Counted from the stretch's first letter, positions 35,026-44,325 are shown. The stretch: 64,000 bases of DNA from Alienimonas californiensis (GCF_007743815.1 NZ_CP036265.1:3800823-3864822); one strand, 5' to 3'. Program-made: numbers and translations. The notes: generated from the sequence alone by a model not told the origin.

Positions 35026-36084
35026 ATGTCCGGTTCCGTTTCCCGCCGCACCGCCCTGCAAACCGGGGCGGCCGCCGTCGCCCTGACCGGAGCGCCGTTC
35101 CTGCGGGCGTTCGACAAAACCGGCTCGAAGCCCGTCACCGTCGGTTCCGGCGAACACGTTTACCAGTGGCAGGGGAACTGGGGCGAACTGCCAACGGGGT
35201 TCGCCTGGGGCAATACGCACGGCGTCTGCCAGTCCGCGGACGGCACGATCTTCCTCTGCCATCAGGCTGAGGGCGGCCCGAAGCGGGCCGTCGTGCTGGC
35301 GTTCGATCCGGACGGCAAGTTCCTGCGGTCCTGGGGCGAAGAGTTCCACGGCGGCGGCCACGGGCTCGATCTGCGTGAAGAAGGCGGCGAGGAGTTTCTG
35401 TATCTGACCGACCTGTCCCAGCCCTGCACGGTGAAGTTCACGCTGGCCGGCGAGGAAGTCCGCCGCTGGGGCCAGCCGGACGCCAAGCAGTACGGCGACG
35501 GCCAGCGGTACATGGCGACGAACGTCGCCTTCACCCCGGACGGCGGCTTCTTCGTCGGGGACGGTTACGGGTCCAGCCACCTCATCAAATACGACGCGAA
35601 GGGCGACCTCGTCGGCGTGTTCGCGGAGAAGGGTGGCGAGCCTGGCCAGTTGAACTGCCCGCACGGCCTGCTGTGGGACGACCGCCCCGGCCGCGAGCCG
35701 GCCCTCGCCGTGGCGGACCGCGGCAACCACCGCATCAGCTATTTCGACCTGAACGGCAAGTTCCTGCGGGTCGAAGCGGCGAACACCGTGCCCAGCCCCT
35801 GCGACTTCGCCGACGTGCATGAGTCGGGCGTCCGCCTCGTGCCGGACCTCAGGGCCCGGGTGACGCTGCTGGATGCGGAGAACAACCTGCTCACCCACCT
35901 CGGCGACGACGCGGACTGGATCGAGTCCACCCAGGCGGACGGCCGGGCGATGCGGAACAAGCCGAAGCAGTGGAAGCCGGGCCGGTTCGTCGCCCCGCAC
36001 GACGCGGCGTTCGTGAACGGCGGGGACATCCTCGTCGCCGAGTGGGTGCCGACCGGCCGCCTGACCTATCTGAAGCGGGTGTGA
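35026..36084 (+). CDS. Tat-exported NHL-repeat (beta-propeller) protein
   Basis: A 352-residue protein with a twin-arginine signal (SRRTALQTGAAAVALTGAP, residues 6-24), so it is probably exported folded. Repeated strands such as VLAFDPDGKFLRSWGEEF, GDLVGVFAEKGGEPGQLNCPHGLL and FDLNGKFLRVEA are NHL-type blades of a six-bladed propeller. Some members of this group are annotated as peptidylglycine-lyase-like, but no lyase residues can be pinned down here. Translationally coupled to the next gene by a GTGA overlap. Confidence 0.8.
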   Translation: MSGSVSRRTALQTGAAAVALTGAPFLRAFDKTGSKPVTVGSGEHVYQWQGNWGELPTGFAWGNTHGVCQSADGTIFLCHQAEGGPKRAVVLAFDPDGKFLRSWGEEFHGGGHGLDLREEGGEEFLYLTDLSQPCTVKFTLAGEEVRRWGQPDAKQYGDGQRYMATNVAFTPDGGFFVGDGYGSSHLIKYDAKGDLVGVFAEKGGEPGQLNCPHGLLWDDRPGREPALAVADRGNHRISYFDLNGKFLRVEAANTVPSPCDFADVHESGVRLVPDLRARVTLLDAENNLLTHLGDDADWIESTQADGRAMRNKPKQWKPGRFVAPHDAAFVNGGDILVAEWVPTGRLTYLKRV

Positions 36085-37184
36085 TCCAATCCCGCCCGGC
36101 CGTTTGCGACGCCGGCCCGGCGGGCGGCGAAGACCCGGCGGGGACGGCCCGCCGGTTGGCCCGGCAGTACGCCCGCACCGCGGACGGTCTGCTGATCGGC
36201 GAGCCGGGGCGGGGTCTGCTCGCGCTTCCCTCCCCGCCCGGGGCCGTCGGGCCGATTCGTTGCGGCACGACAGCGCTGATCCCCGGCGGACCGCTGGCCG
36301 CCCCGGAGGATGCGGGGGCGCTGATCCGCCTGACGGAGGCGTGGGCCGAGCCGCTGGGTCTGGCGCCGCTGTCGTTGAACGTGACCGAGGCCGAACTGCC
36401 CCCGCTCCTCGCTGCCGGCTACCAGCCGACGCGGACCGCTTCGGAGTGCGTGGTGAGACACCCGGGGGACTGGTCCGGGTCCCGGTACCGGGCGGTGCGC
36501 GCCGCCTGCGCCCGGGCGGAGCGGGGCGGGACGGTGGTGCGGGAACTGAACGACCACGATGCGGCCTGGCAGGACCTCCCGGCGATCTTCGCCGCGCACC
36601 TCGCCGCCAAACCGCAGCGGCGTCCGGCCGGGCCGTTCGTCGCCCTGCCGCCGACAGGGCCGTCGGACGAACGAAGGGTGTGGGTCGCCGCGGTCCGGGG
36701 GGGCGCCGTCGGCTTCGCCACCGCCTGCCCGCTGGGCCGCTGGGAGGCGGACGGGTCGCGGCGCTGGACCCTCGGGGCGTTCCACACCCGGCCGGACGCC
36801 CCCCCCGGCACGGCCGCGGCCTTGGTTCGCGGACTGCTGGATGATTTGGTCGCGGAAGGGATCGGCGCCGTCTCCCTCGGCCCGGCGCCGGCGGTGGTGA
36901 CGGGGCCGGCGCCAGCGGGGGAGAACCGACTCGTGGCCCGGGGCGTGCGGGCGTGGATTCGGGCGGGCAACGGCCTGTTCGACGCCCGCGGCCTGTGGCA
37001 TTTCAAATCCCGATTCCGGCCGACGCTCGAACCGCTCTACGCCTGTGGTCGGCCGCGGGTGACGGCCCGGCAGGCGGCCGACTTCGTCCGGGCCAGCGGC
37101 GTGCTGCGGGTCGATCCGCGGCGGGCGCTGCGGGGAACCTGGGCTGACCTGCGGCGCCCGGCGGCCTTCGGCGCCCTTCCGTAA
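36081..37184 (+). CDS. DUF2156/LPG-synthase C-terminal-like acyl(aminoacyl)transferase
   Basis: A 367-residue protein from a GTG that overlaps the previous stop. The C-terminus, AWIRAGNGLFDARGLWHFKSRF followed by RPTLEPLYAC, matches the end of phosphatidylglycerol lysyltransferase-type domains, which are tandem GNAT folds using aminoacyl-tRNA. It lacks the N-terminal membrane domain of MprF, so it is a soluble relative; the donor and acceptor are unknown. A terminator hairpin follows at 37197. Confidence 0.7.
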   Translation: MIQSRPAVCDAGPAGGEDPAGTARRLARQYARTADGLLIGEPGRGLLALPSPPGAVGPIRCGTTALIPGGPLAAPEDAGALIRLTEAWAEPLGLAPLSLNVTEAELPPLLAAGYQPTRTASECVVRHPGDWSGSRYRAVRAACARAERGGTVVRELNDHDAAWQDLPAIFAAHLAAKPQRRPAGPFVALPPTGPSDERRVWVAAVRGGAVGFATACPLGRWEADGSRRWTLGAFHTRPDAPPGTAAALVRGLLDDLVAEGIGAVSLGPAPAVVTGPAPAGENRLVARGVRAWIRAGNGLFDARGLWHFKSRFRPTLEPLYACGRPRVTARQAADFVRASGVLRVDPRRALRGTWADLRRPAAFGALP

Positions 37185-37196
37185 CGGCGCAGCAAA

Positions 37197-37228
37197 GCGT
37201 CCCGGACCTTGGGAAAGATCCGGGACGC
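37197..37228. terminator. Bidirectional terminator hairpin
   Basis: GCGTCCCGGA/TCCGGGACGC form a 10-bp stem with a 12-base loop, 12 bases after the stop of the LPG-synthase-like gene and 25 bases before the end of the convergent phosphatase gene. Confidence 0.7.
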
Positions 37229-37253
37229 GGGCGACTAGTTCAGGTGGTCTCGA

Positions 37254-37979
37254 CTACGGGCCGAGGACCGGCATCGGGTCGGGGATCTCGGAGATCAGCC
37301 CGCGTTCGTACAGGCGGCGGGCGCACTCCGGGAGGTGCTGGTTGAGGTAGTCCAGCATCGCGGCGTCGTCGGGCTCCCAGCCGTAGCGGCCCAGTTCAGC
37401 GTACACGTCGGCCGGGTCCTCCCGCAGGACGAGCAACTGATAGGCGGCGACGATGCTGCCGGTCCGCTGCGAGCCGGCGGCGCAGTGCACCAGTACCTTG
37501 CGGTCCGCCCGACGGGCGCTGGTCAGGGCGACGAGGGCGTTGAAGTAGGTCTCGAAGTCGCCGGTGCCGTCGCCCCGCAGGGGGAAGCGTTCGAACTTCA
37601 CGTCCTCCATCGCTTCGACCGCGGCGACCTCCTCCGGGTGACCGGGTTCGTCCTTGTCGTTGCCCATCAGGCAGATGACGGTGTCGATCCCGTGTTCCTC
37701 AAGGGTGGGCACGAACATCGCCTCGGAGATCTGCCCGCTGCGGAACAGGCCGTCGGTTTCGACGACGCCGAAGCGTTTGGCGATGAATTCGTACTTCACC
37801 GCGTCCCAGGCCAGGACCGCGGCGAGGCCGGACAGGATCAGGAAGCCCGCGATCCACCAGCCGCGCTGGGCGGACTCGTGTCTCCGCGAGGAGGAACGAT
37901 GCGACTCCGACCGGCCGGCGGCGGACTGTGAGTCGGTGGCGCCCATGGCGGACGACGGGGTGGCAACGGCGACGGACAT
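37254..37979 (-). CDS. Membrane-anchored protein tyrosine/dual-specificity phosphatase
   Basis: A 241-residue protein from ATG 37979. A Ser/Arg-rich N-terminal tail is followed by one membrane helix (about 41-60) and a phosphatase domain beginning GVVETDGLFRSGQ. The P-loop is HCAAGSQR (Cys166 nucleophile, Arg172). The domain looks like the fused DSP-PTPase type. Substrate unknown. It is the last gene of a minus-strand group; the gap of 122 bases to birA does not show a clear terminator. Confidence 0.82.
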   Translation of the reverse strand: MSVAVATPSSAMGATDSQSAAGRSESHRSSSRRHESAQRGWWIAGFLILSGLAAVLAWDAVKYEFIAKRFGVVETDGLFRSGQISEAMFVPTLEEHGIDTVICLMGNDKDEPGHPEEVAAVEAMEDVKFERFPLRGDGTGDFETYFNALVALTSARRADRKVLVHCAAGSQRTGSIVAAYQLLVLREDPADVYAELGRYGWEPDDAAMLDYLNQHLPECARRLYERGLISEIPDPMPVLGP

Positions 37980-38101
37980 GACGAACTCCTCGAGGGTGGC
38001 GTGTTCCCGTCTTCGCACAACTCCCGGCTGATTGGGAGACCGGTTCCCGCCCTGAAAAATCGAGGTCCGCGACGGAAAAACGGAGCCGCGGACGCCCGCG
38101 G

Positions 38102-38893
38102 TCACCAATCGACCGTTCCCGATCGGATCTCCCGGGCGGCCTGGCCGTCGAACACCCGCAGGGCGCCGTCGGCGGTCACGCCGCAAGCCGTGCCGGACAC
38201 CTTAGCGGCGCCGGCGGCGACGCTCACCGCCCGTCCGGCCAGCACGTCACGGGCCGCCCAGAGGGTCGGATCGAGCCGGCCGCCCTCGGCGAGATCCGTG
38301 AAGGCGGCTTCGAGTCGCACCAGCAAATCGATCAGAACCGCGAGGGCGTCATGCGGGCCGCGCTCCCCCCGCAGCGTCGCCGCGGGGCGGGGGAGGTGCG
38401 ACGGGAACGCGGCCGGGTCGCAGTTCAGATTCAGCCCGACTCCCACCGCGACCCGGTCGAGCCGCGGGCGTTCGCACAGTACCCCGGCCAGTTTGCCCCA
38501 GGGGACCTCCACACCGGGAACCGGCGGGGCGGGGCGGAGCAGCACGTCGTTCGGCCACTTCACCCCGACCTCCGCGTCCGTCAGGCCCGCCGCCGTCTCC
38601 GCCACGGCCAGTCCAGCGACCGGCGCGAGCAGGGCCGCATCAGGGAGGCCCTCCGGCGGACGGAGCAGCAGGGTGAAGGTCAGGCAGCCCGGCGGGGCCG
38701 CCCAACGGTTCGCCCCCCGGCCGCGGCCGCCGGTCTGTCGCTCGGCAAGAACGAGGACCGGCAGGGTCGCGTCGGCGTCCGCGGCGAGTTCCAGCGCCCG
38801 ATCGTTCGTGCTGCCGAGTTCGGCGTGCAGTTCGACCGAGCGAACGAACGTCTCGCTCCGCAGGCGGGCGGCGGCGTCGGGGGGGAAGGACAT
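38102..38893 (-). CDS. birA: Biotin--[acetyl-CoA/pyruvate carboxylase] ligase
   Basis: A 263-residue biotin protein ligase, monofunctional: it lacks the N-terminal DNA-binding domain of E. coli BirA. The catalytic segment AERQTGGRGRGANRW and the VGVGLNLNCDPAAF stretch are present. It transfers biotin to a lysine of carboxylases, and the gene just upstream on the same strand encodes pyruvate carboxylase, a likely substrate. A perfect 28-base palindrome separates the two. Confidence 0.92.
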   Translation of the reverse strand: MSFPPDAAARLRSETFVRSVELHAELGSTNDRALELAADADATLPVLVLAERQTGGRGRGANRWAAPPGCLTFTLLLRPPEGLPDAALLAPVAGLAVAETAAGLTDAEVGVKWPNDVLLRPAPPVPGVEVPWGKLAGVLCERPRLDRVAVGVGLNLNCDPAAFPSHLPRPAATLRGERGPHDALAVLIDLLVRLEAAFTDLAEGGRLDPTLWAARDVLAGRAVSVAAGAAKVSGTACGVTADGALRVFDGQAAREIRSGTVDW

Positions 38894-38904
38894 TGGAACG
38901 CGTC

Positions 38905-38932
38905 ACGCCGAGGGCCGGCCGGCCCTCGGCGT
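38905..38932 (-). terminator. Perfect 28-base palindrome between pyc and birA
   Basis: The sequence ACGCCGAGGGCCGG followed by its exact reverse complement forms an uninterrupted 14-bp inverted repeat with no loop bases. It lies 4 bases after the pyc stop codon and 11 bases before the birA start. It would form a very stable RNA hairpin and may reduce read-through into birA. There is no T-run. Confidence 0.6.
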
Positions 38933-38936
38933 TGAG

Positions 38937-41900
38937 TCAGGCCTCCAACGTGACCAGCAGATCGCCCGCGGCGACCTGGGAGCCGGCGGCGACGCTGACG
39001 GACTTCACCACGGCCTCGTTCTCGGCGGCGAGGTTCGTCTGCATCTTCATCGCCTCGATCGTGAGCAGCTTCTGGCCCGGCTTGACCCGGTCGCCGGCCT
39101 GGACGGCGACGGTCACGACCATCCCCGGCATCGGGCTGCCGATCTGATTCGGGTCGGCCGGGTCGGCCTTCACGGCGGCGGCGGCGTCCGCCTCCAGGCT
39201 GCGGTCCTGCACGGTCACGTCCCGGGGTTGGCCGTTCAGCTCGAAGAAGACCGTGCGGGTGCCGTCCGGGTGCGGGGAGCCGATCGCGAGGAACTTCACG
39301 ATCAGCCGCTTGCCGGGCTCGATGTCCACCGCGACCTCTTCCCCCGGCTCCAGGCCGTAGAAGAAGTTGGGCGTGGGCAGGCCGCTGGTGTCGCCGAACT
39401 GGCCGCGGTGGGCGGCAAAGTCCTTGAAGACGGCGGGGTAGAGCAGGTGGCTCAGCACGTCGCGGTCGCCGGCCTCGCCGGGGGTCAGCTTCTCGACCTC
39501 CTCGCGGGCCTTCTCGAAGTCCGCCGGGTCCAGGCTGGCGCCGGGGCGGTCGGTGAAGGGCTCCTGATCGCGGAGGACCTTCTTCATCACCGCCTCCGGG
39601 AAGCCGCCCGGCGGTTGGCCCATCGCCCCGCCGATCAGGTCGACGACCGATTGCGGGAAGCTCAGTTCGCGGTCGGTGGCGAGGACGTCCTCCGCCTCCA
39701 TCTCGTTGGCGACGAGGAACAGGGCCATGTCGCCGACCGCCTTGCTGGTCGGGGTCACCTTCACGATGTCGCCGAACAGCCGGTTCACCTCGGCGTAGAT
39801 GCGGCAGACGTCCTGCCAGCGGTCCGCCAGGCCCAGCGCCCGGGCCTGCTGGAACAGGTTCGTGTACTGCCCGCCGGGCATCTCGTGGTCGTACAGGTCC
39901 CCGGTGGCGGGGAGCACGTCGGCCTCGAAGGGGCGGTAGTACTCCCGCACGGCCCGCCAGTAGGTGGCCGCTTCGGACAGCGCCGCGGTCGGCAGTTCCG
40001 TGTCGCGGGGACCGAACCGCAGGGCCTCGGCGAGGGTGTTGAGGTTCACCTGGGCCGTCCCGCCGGACAGCGGGGCCATCGCGGCGTCGGCGACGTCGAG
40101 GCCCACGTCGGCGGCGTTCAGGATGCTCGCGGCCTGAATGCCGGCGGTGTCGTGGGTGTGGAAGTGAATCGGCAGGTCGGTTTCGTCCCGCAGCGCCTTG
40201 ACCAGCTTCCGGGCCGCCTCCGGCTTGCAGAGGCCGGCCATATCCTTGATCGCCAGGATGTTCGCCCCCAGCGATTCCAGCTCCTTGGCGAGGCTGACGT
40301 AGTACTTCAGGTCGTACTTCGTCCGCTTCGGGTCGAGCAGGTCGCCGGTGTAGCACAGGCAGGCTTCGCAGAGGGCGCCGGTCTCCCGGACGGCCTCCAT
40401 CGCGACGCGCATGTTCTTCGTCCAGTTCAGGGCGTCGAACACGCGGAACAGGTCCAGCCCGGCGTCGGCCGTCTCCTTGACGAACTCCTTCACCACGTTG
40501 TCCGGGTAATTGGTGTACCCGACGGCGTTGCTGGCCCGGAGCAACATCTGGAACAGGATGTTCGGGGTCGCCTCCCGCAGGTCGGCCAACCGCTGCCAGG
40601 GGGACTCCTTCAGGTACCGCATCGAGACGTCGAAGGTCGCCCCGCCCCACATTTCGATGCTGAACAGCCCGCTGAGCCGGTGGGCGTAGGCGTCGGCGAC
40701 GTTCAGCATGTCCTTCGTGCGGACGCGGGTCGCCAGCAGCGACTGGTGAGCGTCGCGGAAGGTGGTGTCCGTGATCAGCAGGCGTTCCTGCTCGCGGATC
40801 CAGCCGGCGAACTTCTCCGGGCCGAGCTCCTTGAACTTGTCGCGGCTGCCCTTGGGGATCGCCGCCTTTGGGTCGAACTTCGGCACGGGGGCCGGTTCGC
40901 GGCGCAGGGCGGGCGGGCGGTCCTTCACCAGCTCGTTGCCGTTGACGATCGTCTCGCCGAGGTACCGCAGCAGCTTGGTCGCCCGGTTCTTGCGGTCCGG
41001 GAATTTGAACAGGTCCGGGGTGCTGTCGATGAACCGGGTGGTCGCCTCGCCGGCGACGAAGGTCGGATGATCGAGGACCTTCAGCAGGAAGGGGATGTTC
41101 GTTTTGACGCCCCGGATGCGGAACTCCATCAGGGTCCGCTTCATCTTGGTGATGGCGTCCTGGAACCGCCGTCCCTGGGCGGTGACCTTCACCAGCAGCG
41201 AGTCGTAGAACGGGTTGACCACCGCCCCGCTGAAGGCGTTGCCGGCGTCCAGCCGCACGCCGGGGCCGCCGGAGCTGCGGTAGTGGGCGATGCGGCCGTA
41301 GTCCGGGACGAAGCCGTTGGCGGGGTCTTCGGTCGTCACGCGGCACTGCACGGCGAAGCCGTCCACCCGCACTACGTCCTGCGAGGGCAGGCCGATCGCT
41401 TCGTCGTCCAGCCGCGCCCCGCCGGCGACGAGGATCTGAGACTTGACGATATCGATGCCCGTCACCTCCTCGGTGACGGTGTGCTCCACCTGGATGCGGG
41501 GGTTCACCTCGATGAAGTAGAACTCCTCGCGGTCGGCGTCGTAGAGAAACTCGACGGTGCCGGCGCTGCGGTAGTTCACCTGGGCGCCGATCTTGACCGC
41601 GGCGTCGCACAGCCCGTCGCGGATCTTCTCCGGCAGGTTGGGAGCCGGGGCGATCTCGACCACCTTCTGGTGGCGGCGCTGGACGGAGCAGTCGCGTTCC
41701 CGCAGGTGCACGAGGTTGCCGTGCCCGTCGCCCAGCAGCTGCACCTCGATGTGGCGGGCCCGCTCGATGAAGCGTTCGAGGAAGATCTCCCCGCTGCCGA
41801 AGGCCGTCTGGCTCTCCCGCTGGGCGCCCTCGAAGGCGTCGGCGAGTTCGTCGGCCGTCCGCACGATCCGCATGCCGCGGCCGCCGCCGCCGTGGGCGGC

Positions 41901-42416
41901 CTTCAGCATGACCGGGTAGCCCATGCCGTCGGCGAGCGTCTTCGCCTCGGCGACGTCGGTGACGGCCTCGGTGCCCTCCAGCACCGGCACGTTCGCCTGC
42001 TTTGCGAGAGTGCGGGCGCTGGTTTTGTCGCCCAGCCCCTTGAGCACGTCGACGGTCGGCCCGATGAACCGCACGCCGGCCGCTTCGAGCTGCTGGGCGA
42101 AGTTCGCGTTCTCGGACAGGAACCCGTAACCGGGGTGCACCGCGTCCACGCCCTCCCGCACGCAAAGGGCGACGAGGTTCGGCACGTCCAGATAGGCCGC
42201 CAGCGGCTCGCCCGGTTTGCCGACCTGATACGCCTCGTCCGCTTTGAAGCGGTGCAGGGCGAAGCGGTCCTCGTGGGTGTAGACGGCGACGGTCCGCAGG
42301 CCCAACTCCGTAGCGCTGCGGAAGATCCGAATCGCGATCTCGCCGCGGTTGGCGACCAGCAGCTTGCGGATCGGACCGGACTGGGACGCTCCGGCGGAGG
42401 GTTGGGGGTCGGCCAT
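38937..42416 (-). CDS. pyc: Pyruvate carboxylase
   Basis: A 1159-residue single-chain pyruvate carboxylase, the usual length. Domains in order: biotin carboxylase (from about 16, with KAAHGGGGRGMR and the FIEVNPRIQVEHT motif), carboxyltransferase (about 535-1000, with LLITDTTFRDAHQSLLATR and DMAGLCKP) and biotinyl carrier with Lys1124 in EAMKMQT. It makes oxaloacetate from pyruvate, bicarbonate and ATP to refill the TCA cycle. The biotin ligase gene birA follows on the same strand. Confidence 0.97.
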   Translation of the reverse strand: MADPQPSAGASQSGPIRKLLVANRGEIAIRIFRSATELGLRTVAVYTHEDRFALHRFKADEAYQVGKPGEPLAAYLDVPNLVALCVREGVDAVHPGYGFLSENANFAQQLEAAGVRFIGPTVDVLKGLGDKTSARTLAKQANVPVLEGTEAVTDVAEAKTLADGMGYPVMLKAAHGGGGRGMRIVRTADELADAFEGAQRESQTAFGSGEIFLERFIERARHIEVQLLGDGHGNLVHLRERDCSVQRRHQKVVEIAPAPNLPEKIRDGLCDAAVKIGAQVNYRSAGTVEFLYDADREEFYFIEVNPRIQVEHTVTEEVTGIDIVKSQILVAGGARLDDEAIGLPSQDVVRVDGFAVQCRVTTEDPANGFVPDYGRIAHYRSSGGPGVRLDAGNAFSGAVVNPFYDSLLVKVTAQGRRFQDAITKMKRTLMEFRIRGVKTNIPFLLKVLDHPTFVAGEATTRFIDSTPDLFKFPDRKNRATKLLRYLGETIVNGNELVKDRPPALRREPAPVPKFDPKAAIPKGSRDKFKELGPEKFAGWIREQERLLITDTTFRDAHQSLLATRVRTKDMLNVADAYAHRLSGLFSIEMWGGATFDVSMRYLKESPWQRLADLREATPNILFQMLLRASNAVGYTNYPDNVVKEFVKETADAGLDLFRVFDALNWTKNMRVAMEAVRETGALCEACLCYTGDLLDPKRTKYDLKYYVSLAKELESLGANILAIKDMAGLCKPEAARKLVKALRDETDLPIHFHTHDTAGIQAASILNAADVGLDVADAAMAPLSGGTAQVNLNTLAEALRFGPRDTELPTAALSEAATYWRAVREYYRPFEADVLPATGDLYDHEMPGGQYTNLFQQARALGLADRWQDVCRIYAEVNRLFGDIVKVTPTSKAVGDMALFLVANEMEAEDVLATDRELSFPQSVVDLIGGAMGQPPGGFPEAVMKKVLRDQEPFTDRPGASLDPADFEKAREEVEKLTPGEAGDRDVLSHLLYPAVFKDFAAHRGQFGDTSGLPTPNFFYGLEPGEEVAVDIEPGKRLIVKFLAIGSPHPDGTRTVFFELNGQPRDVTVQDRSLEADAAAAVKADPADPNQIGSPMPGMVVTVAVQAGDRVKPGQKLLTIEAMKMQTNLAAENEAVVKSVSVAAGSQVAAGDLLVTLEA

Positions 42417-42521
42417 CGGGGAAGCGGTCGGGAACGTGGGGGGACGGTGCGGCGCGGGGCGGAGGATACCCGCGTCCGGCGTTCGCTTCTCCCCGCGGCG
42501 GGGCGCTTCCCCGCCGGCGCG

Positions 42522-42830
42522 TCACTTCTCCGGCAGGGCCTTCGGAAACTTCCGCTTGATTGCGCCCTCCAACGCCTTCTTCACCCCCCCGCCCAGCAGG
42601 CCCGTCAGCGCCGGGACGTCGCCCTCGGCGTGGATGTGCTCCGCGTCGACCTGCATCGACACCCACATCCCTGGTCCGATCAGCTTCACCCGGCGGCGGT
42701 CCTCGCCCCACTCCACTCCCCGGACGAACCCGCCGAACTTCGCCGTCACCTCCGCCACGGTCTGCGAAAGCTGCTCCTCGGCCTCCGCGAGGGTGGCTCC
42801 GTGCTTCATGGACAGGTTGACGAGCGGCAT
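42522..42830 (-). CDS. Small protein resembling polyhydroxyalkanoic-acid system (PHA_gran_rgn) family
   Basis: A 102-residue protein, starting MPLVNLSMKHGATLAEAEEQL and ending in a Lys-rich helix (KKALEGAIKRKFPKAL). The pattern of an SMKHG-like opening, a VEWGEDRRRVKLIGPG beta hairpin and a final basic amphipathic helix matches the family I recall as PHA granule regulator/system proteins. Function is not well defined. No phaC or phasin genes are present in this window. Confidence 0.6.
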   Translation of the reverse strand: MPLVNLSMKHGATLAEAEEQLSQTVAEVTAKFGGFVRGVEWGEDRRRVKLIGPGMWVSMQVDAEHIHAEGDVPALTGLLGGGVKKALEGAIKRKFPKALPEK

Positions 42831-42894
42831 GGCGGGGGGGCCGAGGGCGAACGTGATCCCGGAAACGCCCGCGAAACCGCAAGCGGAGCGGATT

Positions 42895-43287
42895 CTACCG
42901 CCCCCGCATCAGCCAGAGAACGAGCGCCCCGCCGACGACCAGCGTCGCCCCCTCGCCCCAGGCCCACCAGGCGGGCATGCCGCTGAAGAGGTCCACGGTG
43001 GTGAAGGCCGGCCCGGCGACGATCATCAGCCCGCCGTACAGCCGCAGCCAGCCGGCGAACTTGCGGAGGTCGCCGGCGGCGTAGATCAGCAGGCCGCCGT
43101 GGAAGGCGTACAGCAGGCTGGCGCTGCGGGCGAGGTACTCCGCGATCGGCTCCTCCGGGAAGGGGCCGCCGAGCAGCGCTTCGTGCCCCTCCTCCAGCCA
43201 GCGCCGCGGCCCGAAGGCGAACAGCAGTGCCGTGAGGTTCAGGCACCCGGCGGCCCGCAGCAGCAGGGAGACGATGCGATCAGTCAT
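42895..43287 (-). CDS. Hypothetical membrane protein (four helices)
   Basis: A 130-residue protein starting at ATG 43287 with four hydrophobic segments (about 4-26, 54-75, 83-103, 106-127). It lies 64 bases upstream of the PHA-granule-type gene on the same strand. No motif is recognised. The family A repeat separates it from the SDR gene. Confidence 0.65.
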   Translation of the reverse strand: MTDRIVSLLLRAAGCLNLTALLFAFGPRRWLEEGHEALLGGPFPEEPIAEYLARSASLLYAFHGGLLIYAAGDLRKFAGWLRLYGGLMIVAGPAFTTVDLFSGMPAWWAWGEGATLVVGGALVLWLMRGR

Positions 43288-43303
43288 GCGGTGCGCCTCG
43301 CCT

Positions 43304-43399
43304 GTGAGCCCGGCGCGCAAGCTCCGGCCATGCGTCGATGCGGTTTCCGAACTGAGGACTCACTTCGCTCGTCGGCCGAAGCTCGCGCTTCGGGCTCAC
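43304..43399. repeat. Family A inverted REP pair (REPIN-like), copy 4
   Basis: Arms at 43304-43327 (GTGAGCCCGGCGCGCAAGCTCC...) and 43376-43399 (its approximate reverse complement, ending TCGGGCTCAC) with a 48-base spacer. The arms are more diverged from each other than in copies 1 and 2: the left has the copy-1 type core and the right a mixed form. The right arm overlaps the stop codon of the SDR gene. Confidence 0.75.
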
Positions 43400-44172
43400 T
43401 CCTCGTAGTGCCAGGTCAGCCCGCCGTCGACGAAGTAGCTGCTTCCAGTGACGAATCGGGCCTCCTCGCTGGCGAGGAAGGTGACGATGCCGGTGACGTC
43501 GTCGGTCTCGCCGATCCGGCCCAGCGGGGTCTGGGCGAGCAGGTCCTTGATCCGTTCCTTGTTCGACAGCAGCGGGGCGTTGATGGGCGTCTTGATCGCG
43601 CCCGGGCAGACGTTGTTGACCGTGATCTGCTTGTGGCCCAGTTCCACGGCCAAGCCGCGGCAGAGCAGTTTCAGCCCGCCCTTGCTGGCGCAGTAGGCGG
43701 CGTGCAGCGGGAAGGGGATCTCCTCGTGCACGCTGGACATGAAGATGATCCGCCCGCCGACGCCCTCCGCGTCGAACCGCTTCGCCATGTGCTTGGCGGC
43801 GGTCTGGGCGGCGAAGAAGGCGCCCTTCAGGTTGATGTCCATGATCCAGTCCCAGTGCTCCTCGTCGATTTCGAGCACGGGGGTCTCCTTCTCGACGCCG
43901 GCGTTGGCGACCATGATGTCGATCCGGCCGAACTCCTCGACGGTCTGATCGACGAGTCTGCGGACCGCGGAGACGTCGGCCATGTCCGCCTGCACGACGA
44001 GCCCGCGGCGACCGGCGGCCTCGACCGCCTTGAGGCACTCCGCGGCCTCGTCGGCGCTCTTGCGGTAGTTGATCACCACGTCCGCCCCCTCCCGGGCGAA
44101 GCGTTCGGCGACGGCCCGGCCGATGCCGGTGCTGCTGCCGGTGACCACGGCCACCTGGTCTTTCAAACGCAT
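43396..44172 (-). CDS. SDR-family NAD(P)-dependent oxidoreductase (glucose 1-dehydrogenase-like)
   Basis: A 258-residue classical short-chain dehydrogenase. The cofactor loop GSSTGIG (residues 12-18), the NAG motif (VANAGVEKET), the catalytic Ser and YCASK motif, and the C-terminal FVTGSSYFVDGG are all present. The closest subgroup is glucose 1-dehydrogenase-like, but substrate is uncertain. The TGA stop lies inside the GTGAGCCC arm of the family A repeat, so the repeat provides the end of the gene. Confidence 0.9.
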   Translation of the reverse strand: MRLKDQVAVVTGSSTGIGRAVAERFAREGADVVINYRKSADEAAECLKAVEAAGRRGLVVQADMADVSAVRRLVDQTVEEFGRIDIMVANAGVEKETPVLEIDEEHWDWIMDINLKGAFFAAQTAAKHMAKRFDAEGVGGRIIFMSSVHEEIPFPLHAAYCASKGGLKLLCRGLAVELGHKQITVNNVCPGAIKTPINAPLLSNKERIKDLLAQTPLGRIGETDDVTGIVTFLASEEARFVTGSSYFVDGGLTWHYEE

Positions 44173-44325
44173 CGGGGCTCGACTCCGGTCGCTGTCGTAT
44201 TCGCTGGGCGGGGGGAAGCGGAGAGTCTACGTCGGCCGGCGGCGGGGTGCATCCGACCGCACCCGCCGACCTCGACCCGCCGCCCCGGCGAGTCTCGGGC
44301 CGGGACGTGCGCCGTAAACGCACAA

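Noticed and set aside
38001..42986. Very long open frame on the plus strand opposite pyc and birA
   Set aside because: It is antisense to genes with clear conserved domains and is Arg/Gly/Ala/Val-rich, as expected from the third-position G+C bias of the opposite strand.
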